A stretch of 12,683 nucleotides of DNA, from contig CAKUIM010000040.1 in the NCBI GenBank assembly GCA_934660965.1, forward strand, positions 1 through 12,683, written 5' to 3'. Shown here piece by piece: positions 7,095 through 12,683 of the stretch. Source of the stretch: an uncultured Oscillospiraceae bacterium. GTDB taxonomy: Bacteria; Bacillota; Clostridia; Oscillospirales; Oscillospiraceae. The notes below the pieces were generated by a model. The model saw only the letters and a program-made list of their open reading frames with translations. It was not told the origin of the DNA and did not search any database. Numbering within the stretch: the stretch's first letter is position 1; each line of letters opens with the position of its first letter. The position numbers and the translations under genes are program-made.

Positions 7095-7148
7095 GCCTCC
7101 CTCTGACGAGGGAGGTGTCACGGCGCAGCCGTGACGGAGGGAGAGATC
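7095..7148 (+). repeat. Double-hairpin interspersed repeat, copy 5, overlapping the portal 3' end
   Basis: Hairpin 1 is CCTCCCTC, loop TGAC, GAGGGAGG (7096-7115). Hairpin 2 is GTCACGGC, loop GCA, GCCGTGAC (7117-7135), a perfect 8-bp stem. The arm GGAGGGAG (7136-7143) follows. The portal stop codon (7118-7120, minus strand) lies inside hairpin 2. Confidence 0.92.
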
Positions 7149-9262
7149 ATCCCCCGCGCGCTGTCCCTCGCCGCATCCTGCTGCGCCCTGCGGATTACGG
7201 CCTGGGCCGTCTGGGCATCCAGCCCGCCCGCCTGCGGCTGCATCTGCTGCATCTGCATCTGCTGCGCCTGGGCCTGCTGCATGGCCTGCATCTGCTGCTG
7301 CATCTGCTGCTTGTGCATCTCCTCCTCCAGGTACGCCCGCGTCTCGCCGGCCCCCGGGTAGTGGAGCAGCTCCATCTTTGTCCAGAACAGGATGAGCGTC
7401 TGCACCTGCGCCGGGTCGCCGAAGGCCCCGGTCTGCAGATTCATCCGGGTCTCCTGCCACATGGCCTCCCGGTTGGAGGCCAGCGGCGCCGACGTGTCGC
7501 AGGCGAACAGGAACTGGTCGTTCCAGCACCACTCCCCCGCCGCGTCCTGCTCCAGAAAGTCGTAGCGGTTGAAGGTCTCATACTGGGCGTTTCCGTGGAT
7601 GTCGTTGGATACCACCGGCCGCGGCTCGTCTGCGTAGGCCAGCTTGAACTTGAACATGGCCTCAAAGAGCGCCGCATAGGCCGCGTCCTTCATCACCCGC
7701 TTGCTCTCCAGTCTGCCCGCGCTCTGGGCCGCCGCGAACTCCTTTGCCTTGCCGCTGGTGGCCGTGCGGTCCGCCCGCCCCTGGAAGCTGTCCGTGATGC
7801 CGATGATCTGCCGCGCCTCCTCGTACACCTGGGAGAGGTACGCCAGATCCTGGTTGATGTTCCCCTGCAGGTCGTATACGTCGATGAGCGCCTTGTTCGC
7901 CGCGCTGCCCGGCCGGATCACCTTCATGTCGTCGGTATCCACCTTGATGCTCGCCTCGTCCGGCAGCGTGATGTAGCTTCCGCTCTTGAGCAGCTTGTCG
8001 ATGATCTTGCTCTCAATGCGGTTGGTGGTGTTCTGCTGGTCGGCGATCTTGTCCACGTCGCTGTCCCCCAGGAACCGCCCGTATACGCTCACGTTTTTCT
8101 GCAAAATCACCGGGTAGATGTCCGGCTTGTAGAACGGCACCCGGGTCGGCTCCTCCACGATCTCCACCACCGGCAGTCCCAGCTCGTCCACCGTGTCCGA
8201 CACCTGCTCCCGGCGCACCATCCCGCCCAGCGTCGAGCCGTCGCTGCGCATCACGGCCACCGGGATCTCCTCGTACTCCTCTTCCGTCTCCTCCCAGTGC
8301 GTCCCGCCGCAGTACGGGCAGCGCTTCCCGTCCTCTCCCCGGCCCTTGTCCGGGTAGGGGATGAGCATCTCACCCGTCCAGTGCATGGCGTCCCCCGGCC
8401 CCGGCAGGCCCTCCATGCCGTCCAAGGGCTGCATGCCCTCTGCCCCCGGCAGGCCCTCCGGCATCCCCTCGCGGCCCGTCGGTTCAACCGCACCGCACTT
8501 GGTGCATCGCCGCAGCCTCCGCGCCTGGTAGTCCTCCAAGTCCTCCAGCTGCGTGTCGTTGACCCAGCTGTACAGCCCGATCCCGCCCTTGTCGTTGCGG
8601 TAGTACGCCACATACTGCGTCACCAGATCCTCCGCCGTGGCGGCGCCGCCGCTGCTCTTCACGTCCGGCTCCCGCTCGGTCTCGTCCTCCACGTCCACGC
8701 CGTAGCGCCGGCGGATGTACTCCTTGGTCTGTGGGATCTTGAGGATGATATAGTCCATGTCCTCCACGCCTGTGTACACGCCGTCCTGGGGCACGATCTG
8801 CTTGGGGTGCAGCGTGGATACCGCCAGCTCGCCCACCGTAAAGTGCGTGCGCTGGGTGTTGTCCCACTCCACCAAAAAGGCCGCGCCCCCCTGGATGGGC
8901 ACCGTGCGCTCCATGATGTCGTTGAGCTGCTCAAAGGGCATCCTGTCCAGCTCGTTGCGCAGCATGTCCTCAATGAGCTTTGCCTTCATCTCGTCCTGCT
9001 TGCGCCGGGCCGTCACCTTGGGCTGCGGGATGTTGCTGTCCGTCTGCGCCTCGATGATCTCCGCGCAGATGTTGCGCACGTGGGCCGCCTTCCGCTTCCG
9101 CTCCCCCTGCACGATGGGCCGCAGCTCGTTTGTCCCGGCGTACAGCGCCTCCCGCTCGTCCATGCGGCCCTTCTCCGCCTCATATGCCGCCTCGTTGGCC
9201 GCCAGCCTGTCCTGCCACAGCCGCAGCTTTTCCTTGTCCTTTTTCTTTGCCACCTCGCACAC
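7118..9262 (-). CDS. Phage portal protein (large, P22-like size, with zinc-ribbon insert)
   Basis: A 714-residue protein just downstream of the large terminase gene: the dodecameric ring through which DNA enters the head. The start is GTG at 9262; a second GTG at 9253 is possible and has a well-spaced GGAG. Segments typical of large portals include a helical N-terminus (KLRLWQDRLAANEAAYEAEK), VPIQGGAAFLVEWD (about 121-134), LHPKQIVPQDGVYTGVEDMD (151-170), and a long helix with EEARQIIGI. Cys253/Cys256 and Cys315/Cys318 form two CxxC knuckles around a Gly/Pro/Met-rich loop, suggesting a zinc ribbon. The C-terminus has a Gln/Met-rich helix (about 647-677). The last residues, ISPSVTAAP, and the stop codon are encoded by an interspersed repeat. 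The P22-like affiliation is inferred from length and position. Confidence 0.88.
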   Translation of the reverse strand: MCEVAKKKDKEKLRLWQDRLAANEAAYEAEKGRMDEREALYAGTNELRPIVQGERKRKAAHVRNICAEIIEAQTDSNIPQPKVTARRKQDEMKAKLIEDMLRNELDRMPFEQLNDIMERTVPIQGGAAFLVEWDNTQRTHFTVGELAVSTLHPKQIVPQDGVYTGVEDMDYIILKIPQTKEYIRRRYGVDVEDETEREPDVKSSGGAATAEDLVTQYVAYYRNDKGGIGLYSWVNDTQLEDLEDYQARRLRRCTKCGAVEPTGREGMPEGLPGAEGMQPLDGMEGLPGPGDAMHWTGEMLIPYPDKGRGEDGKRCPYCGGTHWEETEEEYEEIPVAVMRSDGSTLGGMVRREQVSDTVDELGLPVVEIVEEPTRVPFYKPDIYPVILQKNVSVYGRFLGDSDVDKIADQQNTTNRIESKIIDKLLKSGSYITLPDEASIKVDTDDMKVIRPGSAANKALIDVYDLQGNINQDLAYLSQVYEEARQIIGITDSFQGRADRTATSGKAKEFAAAQSAGRLESKRVMKDAAYAALFEAMFKFKLAYADEPRPVVSNDIHGNAQYETFNRYDFLEQDAAGEWCWNDQFLFACDTSAPLASNREAMWQETRMNLQTGAFGDPAQVQTLILFWTKMELLHYPGAGETRAYLEEEMHKQQMQQQMQAMQQAQAQQMQMQQMQPQAGGLDAQTAQAVIRRAQQDAARDSARGMISPSVTAAP
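7238..7317 (-). repeat. Low-complexity CTGCATCTG-type tract in the portal gene
   Basis: Repeated CTGCTG and CATCTG units encode a Gln/Met-rich run (HKQQMQQQMQAMQQAQAQQM and onward). It is likely a helical, interaction-prone portal C-terminal tail and a slippage-prone DNA tract. The reading frame is intact. Confidence 0.75.
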
Positions 9263-9400
9263 TCCGTCCTTCCTGCGCCCCGGCCGCCCCCATGGCGGCG
9301 GCTTTATGCACTCTATTCACGTCTCCCCGGTGTTTCCCCGAGGATATTTTTGCCTTTTCGGTTTTCTATGCACACACCATGTATGTTTATCCGTCCCCAA

Positions 9401-9456
9401 GCCTCCCTCTGACGAGGGAGGTGGCACGGCGCAGCCGTGACGGAGGGAGAGATCCC
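9401..9456 (+). repeat. Double-hairpin interspersed repeat, copy 6
   Basis: Hairpin 1 is CCTCCCTC, loop TGAC, GAGGGAGG (9402-9421). Hairpin 2 is GGCACGGC, loop GCA, GCCGTGAC (9423-9441), with one mismatch near the base. The arm GGAGGGAGAG follows. It ends 10 bp from the large terminase stop codon. Bases 9300-9400 beside it are unusually AT-rich for the window, without a recognisable promoter. Confidence 0.9.
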
Positions 9457-9466
9457 TTGTCATCCC

Positions 9467-11011
9467 CTACCGCTCCGGCCTCCCCCACTTGCGCACCAGG
9501 TACTCCCGCTCGTCAGCCGATGCCCGCTCGTAGTCCTCCCACATGGAGGCCGTCCACTTCCGCATCGCCTCATCCGGCGCAGCCGCCGTGTAGCTCTGCT
9601 GGGGCCGGATGAAATGGGCAATGGCAAGGCTCATCACGCAGTCGTCGTGGGCCCCCTCCTCCGCCTCCGGCTTGAGGGTATCCGGGTTGCGCACGAAGGT
9701 CAGCATCTCCTGCAAGGTCGTCTCATCGTTGACAATGCCGATGTCCTCCCGCACCGCCCGGATCAGCTCCGACAGGATCACCGGCCGCGTCTTGGTGTTG
9801 GTCACAAAGCCGTAGCTCTGCTTTATTTTGTGGGTGTAGTCGTCCACGCTCTCCCGCACGTACTGCTTGGGATACCGCAGCCGCTCCAGCTCCATCACCG
9901 GGTAGGTGGAAAAGTTGGTCTCCACGCCGATGAGCGCCGTGTTGTAGTGCAGCCCCAGGCAGTACACCTGCCTGGCAAACACGTCCTCGTCAAACTGCCC
10001 CCGCAGCACCGCCGCCTGCTCACCGGTGCGGTTGTCCAGCACCTGGGCCACAAAGCTGTCGCTGCCCTCTCCTGCGGTGTCGCAGCCGATCACATAGGGC
10101 ACGCCCTGTTCCGGCTCCTTGTAGACGCGGATGCAGCCCTCCCGCTCGTCCTCCCAGCGGATGTCCGTTAGTTTGAGCCCGTCGTCCCCGTATCCAAACA
10201 GCCCCGTGCGCACCGGCGGCGTCAGCTCCTGCAATCTCCGCCCGATGGCCCGGCCGTCAAATACCGTCCTGCCGGTCACGCCCCACATGCCCAGGCAATA
10301 CACCTGGTAGTAGTACTCGTCCGTCTCCCTAAAGCTCTCCAGCGTCCGGATGGCCGCAGCGTCCAGAAAGCGGTTGTCCTTGTAGGTGCTCTCATGTACC
10401 CGCGCCCGCTCGTCCCGCCGGTCAAAAAACCGCCGCTTGAGCCAGTGCTGGATGCTGATGGGGTTAAAGCTCAAAATGATCTGCTGATACTCCCGTGTCC
10501 GCCCGCGCAGACGGATGTCCAGCTGGTTGAAGTCGCCCTCCAGCAGCTCGCTGGCCTCCTCGATCCAGATGCCCGTGATGTTGTAGATGGACTTGAGCTT
10601 CTCCACGTCGTCCAGCCCCGCGAAGATGATCTCGCTGCCGTTGGCAAAGCTGATGGTCATGTCGCTCTTGTTAGCCCGGTAGCCGCTGTCCGGGTAAAAT
10701 TCCGATAGCTGCCCCAGCAGCTGCTTGAAGCAGCTCTCCCGCAGCGTCCGCGCCACTTTCCGGCATACCAGCAGCCGGTGCCCCGGCTCGTTCACCGCCC
10801 GCTCCAGGATCTTCCGCCCGGCAAAGATGGACTTGCCCGAGCCGCCGCCCCCCTTGAGCACCAGATAGCGGTGCCTGTCTGCAAACAGGGGCAGGAACGT
10901 CTCGTTGCTGGTCTCCCGCAGCCCCTCGTACCAGGTCACAATGTCGTAGAGCTTTTCCACTTCCTCCCGGCCCATGGCCCGGAGCTCAGCCTCCGTCCAC
11001 TTCGTCCTCAT
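9467..11011 (-). CDS. terL: Terminase large subunit (DNA-packaging ATPase/nuclease)
   Basis: The packaging motor subunit, which cuts concatemeric phage DNA and pumps it through the portal. Numbering is from the ATG at 11011, chosen because GGAGGG lies 8 nt upstream; a GTG at 11020 would abut that site. Walker A is GGGGSGKS (54-61). Walker B is IWIEEA (148-153) with the catalytic Glu. The coupling motif is ILSFNP (about 179-184). The RNase H-like nuclease has Asp311 (GCDTAGEG), Glu364 (GVETNF) and Asp456/Asp457 (HDD). All key residues are present and the length (514 residues) is normal. The start overlaps the small terminase gene by 26 bp, indicating translational coupling. The family resembles Terminase_3/PBSX-type large subunits. 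Confidence 0.96.
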   Translation of the reverse strand: MRTKWTEAELRAMGREEVEKLYDIVTWYEGLRETSNETFLPLFADRHRYLVLKGGGGSGKSIFAGRKILERAVNEPGHRLLVCRKVARTLRESCFKQLLGQLSEFYPDSGYRANKSDMTISFANGSEIIFAGLDDVEKLKSIYNITGIWIEEASELLEGDFNQLDIRLRGRTREYQQIILSFNPISIQHWLKRRFFDRRDERARVHESTYKDNRFLDAAAIRTLESFRETDEYYYQVYCLGMWGVTGRTVFDGRAIGRRLQELTPPVRTGLFGYGDDGLKLTDIRWEDEREGCIRVYKEPEQGVPYVIGCDTAGEGSDSFVAQVLDNRTGEQAAVLRGQFDEDVFARQVYCLGLHYNTALIGVETNFSTYPVMELERLRYPKQYVRESVDDYTHKIKQSYGFVTNTKTRPVILSELIRAVREDIGIVNDETTLQEMLTFVRNPDTLKPEAEEGAHDDCVMSLAIAHFIRPQQSYTAAAPDEAMRKWTASMWEDYERASADEREYLVRKWGRPER

Positions 11012-11495
11012 CCCGTCCACCCTCCGGGTCGTCCATGCGCAGCATCGCCAGCTTTTCGTGGTAGGTGGCGGCGTGCTTCATGCTCTCCCGGGTGTCCCGG
11101 CCCAGCTCCACCTCCTGCTTCTGCTTCCAGCCGAAGTTGTTCTGCAAGTTAAAGATCAGCCCCTGCACGCTCTTCTCCCGGGTCAGCAGTTCCTGCTCCA
11201 GATATGCCTCCATCCGGGTGCGGGCCCGCCGGCATACCCCCGCAAGCTCCGGGTGCAGCTGCGCGTCGGCGTAGTTCTGCCAGGTGCTCCGGTCTATCCC
11301 CAGGTACAGGCACAGCCCCGTCACGCTGGGCGGCACCGCATATTCCACCACCGTGATGTCCTCGCCGTCGTCGTTGCGGATAGTCCCGCCCGTGTCGTCC
11401 CTCACCGTGACCGTCCGGGAAATGCTCCGGAAATACCGCTCCACAGCCGCCTCCAGCGTCCTTTTCGTGTACTTTTTCGGCCTCCCGGCTCCCAT
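10986..11495 (-). CDS. terS: Terminase small subunit
   Basis: A 169-residue protein directly before terL, with an ATG preceded by GAGGAGG at 8-nt spacing. The small subunit recognises the packaging site and recruits the large subunit. The N-terminus is basic (GAGRPKKYTKRTLEAAVERY). Residues about 55-75 form a helix-turn-helix-like segment (VTGLCLYLGIDRSTWQNYAD). A helical part follows (RMEAYLEQELLTREKSVQGL, then IFNLQNNFGWKQKQEVELG), and an acidic Gly/Asp tail ends the protein. The pattern fits small subunits of the DNA-packaging protein gp3 type (recalled, not searched). No minus-strand promoter is clear in its leader, so transcription may depend on the regulator gene located upstream. Confidence 0.9.
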   Translation of the reverse strand: MGAGRPKKYTKRTLEAAVERYFRSISRTVTVRDDTGGTIRNDDGEDITVVEYAVPPSVTGLCLYLGIDRSTWQNYADAQLHPELAGVCRRARTRMEAYLEQELLTREKSVQGLIFNLQNNFGWKQKQEVELGRDTRESMKHAATYHEKLAMLRMDDPEGGRDEDEVDGG

Positions 11496-11578
11496 CCGCG
11501 TCTCCTCCTCTCCCCGCAGGGCCCGCTCGGGCCGGGCTCTTTCGTTGCCTCATGCTTCCCGCCCTCTGATGTACCCCC

Positions 11579-11602
11579 GCGCGCACGCCCGCCCGTGTGC
11601 GC
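11579..11602. other. GC-rich hairpin in the terS-hicA intergenic region
   Basis: GCGCGCACG (11579-11587) pairs with CGTGTGCGC (11594-11602) through 9 bp with one G-T wobble and a 6-nt loop, flanked by C-rich and G-rich runs. It lies in the terS leader. It has no T-run on either side, so it is not a standard terminator. A role in mRNA structure or a packaging (cos/pac) site is possible but unproven. Confidence 0.45.
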
Positions 11603-11627
11603 GATGCCGTGGGGAAAAATCCTCTTC

Positions 11628-11656
11628 TTGACAAATGCGCATTAAGTGTGTATAAT
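11628..11656 (+). promoter_or_regulatory. Consensus sigma-A promoter of hicAB
   Basis: TTGACA (11628-11633) and TATAAT (11651-11656) are separated by exactly 17 bp, a perfect match to the vegetative consensus. Transcription should begin near 11663, shortly before the hicA ribosome binding site (AGGAAGG). Confidence 0.92.
11634..11643. promoter_or_regulatory. Palindrome in the promoter spacer, candidate HicB operator
   Basis: AATGCGCATT is a perfect 10-bp palindrome between the -35 and -10 boxes. HicB proteins with a C-terminal DNA-binding domain repress their own promoter, and a ribbon-helix-helix dimer would fit this site. Binding would block RNA polymerase. The assignment is inferred from position. 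Confidence 0.6.
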
Positions 11657-11680
11657 AAGAAACAGGAAGGGGGCTGACGC

Positions 11681-11854
11681 ATGAAGCGCAGAGACCTCAT
11701 AAAGCTTTTGAAAGCCAACGGCTGGTGGCTGCTCCGCAGCGGCGCAAGCCACGACATCTACACCAACGGCGAATATTCGGAGCCCATCCCCCGGCACTCC
11801 GAAATCAAAGAACAGCTTGCAAAATCCATCATCAGGCGGCAGGGGCTGAAATAA
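11681..11854 (+). CDS. hicA: HicA-type mRNA interferase toxin
   Basis: A 57-residue protein starting MKRRDLIKLLKANGWWLLRS and ending IIRRQGLK. It has the double-stranded-RNA-binding-like HicA pattern: an N-terminal helix, GWWLLRSGASHDIYTN with the catalytic His24 (normally GSH; here ASH), and a helix ending in a basic tail. HicA toxins cleave mRNA and are neutralised by HicB. The reading direction is opposite to the phage structural genes. It has its own consensus promoter 25 bp upstream, and hicB follows after 28 bp. Length and active-site His are normal, so the toxin looks intact. Confidence 0.93.
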   Translation: MKRRDLIKLLKANGWWLLRSGASHDIYTNGEYSEPIPRHSEIKEQLAKSIIRRQGLK

Positions 11855-11882
11855 GCCCCGCCGCAGTCAGGAGGTATCCCAT

Positions 11883-12272
11883 ATGAAACAAGTCTACCCC
11901 GTCATCCTTCACCCCGATCCCGAGGGCGGCTATACCGTGCTTGTCCCGGACCTCAATATCGGCACCCAGGGCGAAACCGTCGCCGAGTGCATTGACATGG
12001 CCCGGGACGCCATCGGCCTCTGGGGCATCTGCGAGCAGGACGCCGGCCGGATCGTTCCCGCCCCCTCCGGCCTTGCCCCCCGCCATGAAGAGGGCGAGAC
12101 CGTCACCCTTGTGGACATCGACTTCGACGCATACCGCCGCGCCCAGGACACAAGGGCCATCCGGAAGAACGTCACCATCCCCAGCTATCTCAACGACCTT
12201 GCCGAGCGCGCAGGGGTCAATTTCTCCCAGGTGCTGCAGGACGGGCTCAGGCAGCGCCTTGGCGTGCAGTAA
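11883..12272 (+). CDS. hicB: HicB-type antitoxin and autorepressor
   Basis: A 129-residue protein with an ATG after AGGAGG at 8-nt spacing. The N-terminal half (YPVILHPDPEGGYTVLVPDL, then NIGTQGETVAECIDMARDAI) is the partial RNase H-like HicB fold that masks the toxin. The C-terminal part (IRKNVTIPSYLNDLAERAGV, then NFSQVLQDGLRQRLGV) is a ribbon-helix-helix DNA-binding domain, matching the palindrome in the promoter. The order is toxin then antitoxin, usual for hicAB. A strong terminator follows the stop codon by 19 bp. The pair may stabilise the prophage or exclude other phages, which is inferred from such cassettes generally. Confidence 0.93.
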   Translation: MKQVYPVILHPDPEGGYTVLVPDLNIGTQGETVAECIDMARDAIGLWGICEQDAGRIVPAPSGLAPRHEEGETVTLVDIDFDAYRRAQDTRAIRKNVTIPSYLNDLAERAGVNFSQVLQDGLRQRLGVQ

Positions 12273-12291
12273 TTTCTCCGCAAACTCCTCT

Positions 12292-12322
12292 GGCCGCTGG
12301 CAGCAATGCCGGCGGCCTTTTT
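12292..12322 (+). terminator. Rho-independent terminator of hicAB
   Basis: GGCCGCTGGCA (12292-12302) pairs with TGCCGGCGGCC (12307-12317) through 11 bp with one G-T wobble. It is closed by a GCAA tetraloop and followed by TTTTT (12318-12322). The position just after hicB and the T-run on the plus strand make this a clear terminator. Confidence 0.93.
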
Positions 12323-12423
12323 CGCTGCCGCCCCCACCCCTTGGCTTTCCGCAGCGTACTTTCCCGCCCCGCCCGGGGCAACAACAGTGCAGGCCGCCGC
12401 TCCTGCGTATCCGTCGGGCAAGC

Positions 12424-12458
12424 ACAAAGAGCAGCAAGTCTCCCTCGCTGCTCTTTGT
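12424..12458. terminator. 12-bp hairpin between convergent genes
   Basis: ACAAAGAGCAGC (12424-12435) pairs perfectly with GCTGCTCTTTGT (12447-12458) across an 11-nt loop. It lies between hicB (rightward) and the regulator gene (leftward, stop at 12482), so it may stop transcription from either side. An AT-rich stretch follows on the plus strand, but no strict T-run exists, so its efficiency is uncertain. Confidence 0.5.
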
Positions 12459-12481
12459 CAGTCTATATTTTACCGTGAATT

Positions 12482-12683
12482 TTACTGAACTTTACTGCCC
12501 ACCTGCATCTGCGCAAGACCCATCCCGTGTAGCTTGTAGATCCACCGCTCCGTGGCCCCGTATGTCTCCGGGCTCGCCGCCATCTCCACGCAGATCCGTT
12601 TCCAGCTCATCCCCTCGATGTACCGCAGCCGCAGCACCCGGCGCTGTGCGCTGCTGTCCACCGCGCGGATGCAGCCCTCGATC
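12482..12683 (-). CDS. Sigma-region-4-like phage regulator, 5' end beyond window
   Basis: The last 66 residues of a minus-strand gene ending in TAA at 12482. The readable part, SSAQRRVLRLRYIEGMSWKR then ICVEMAASPETYGATERWIY, ends in KLHGMGLAQM and a short tail. It has the LRLRYIEGMSW... and YKLHGxGL pattern of small phage proteins with a sigma-70 region 4-like helix-turn-helix (DUF1492, ArpU/RinA-type late regulators). Such genes usually sit immediately before terS and activate packaging and structural genes. Here hicAB interrupts that junction. Family assignment is from pattern recall; the N-terminus is not visible. Confidence 0.75.
   Translation of the reverse strand, partial: IEGCIRAVDSSAQRRVLRLRYIEGMSWKRICVEMAASPETYGATERWIYKLHGMGLAQMQVGSKVQ

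Noticed and set aside
9300..9400. AT-rich patch upstream of the portal as a promoter
   Set aside because: On the minus strand I could not find a -35/-10 pair with acceptable match and spacing.
7115..9412. 765-codon plus-strand open frame
   Set aside because: Shadow of the portal gene; His/Leu/Arg-rich, no recognisable domain.
3425..9456. The six hairpin repeats as intrinsic terminators or a CRISPR array
   Set aside because: No T-run follows the stems on either strand, so standard termination is not supported. Copies are hundreds to thousands of bases apart with genes between them, which excludes a CRISPR array.
11832..12437. 201-codon minus-strand open frame over hicB
   Set aside because: hicB on the plus strand has a clear family pattern, ribosome binding site and terminator. 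The opposite frame crosses the terminator and has no support.

Overview
The window is a GC-rich late structural (head) region of a tailed-phage genome, most likely a prophage in a Gram-positive Clostridia host of the gut Oscillospiraceae/Ruminococcaceae type. This rests on protein style, strong AGGAGG-type ribosome binding sites, a consensus sigma-A promoter, and interspersed hairpin repeats of a kind I recall from such genomes. The host assignment is inference; no host gene is visible.

Layout. Nearly all genes read leftward on the minus strand. In transcription order (right to left): the 3' end of a sigma-region-4-like late regulator (12683-12482); a rightward hicA-hicB toxin-antitoxin cassette with its own promoter, candidate operator and terminator (11628-12322); terminase small and large subunits (11495-9467, overlapping); portal (9262-7118); a 45-residue unknown protein (6951-6814); scaffold (6375-5350); decoration-like protein (5233-4841); major capsid protein (4810-3803); a small head-fibre-like protein (3788-3582); and a very large open frame (3225 to the left edge, at least 1075 codons). 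That last frame begins like a head-tail connector and continues as an alanine-rich coiled coil, collagen-like Gly-X-Y segments and tail-fibre repeats.

Together these genes recognise and pump DNA (TerS/TerL/portal), build the procapsid (scaffold, capsid, decoration) and attach a fibre. No head maturation protease, tail tube or tape measure gene lies in the window. The fibre starts directly after the head genes, which suggests a short-tailed or otherwise compact virion, but the left edge cuts the region off.

The most unusual aspect is the intergenic DNA. Six copies of a roughly 55-bp double-hairpin element, all in the same orientation, sit at gene junctions of the late operon, with compensatory changes preserving the stems. 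One copy supplies the last residues and stop codon of the portal gene. Two longer spacers (3226-3581 and 6376-6813) hold diverged copies of a second repeat and appear non-coding. Long plus-strand open frames opposite the real genes are treated as compositional shadows.
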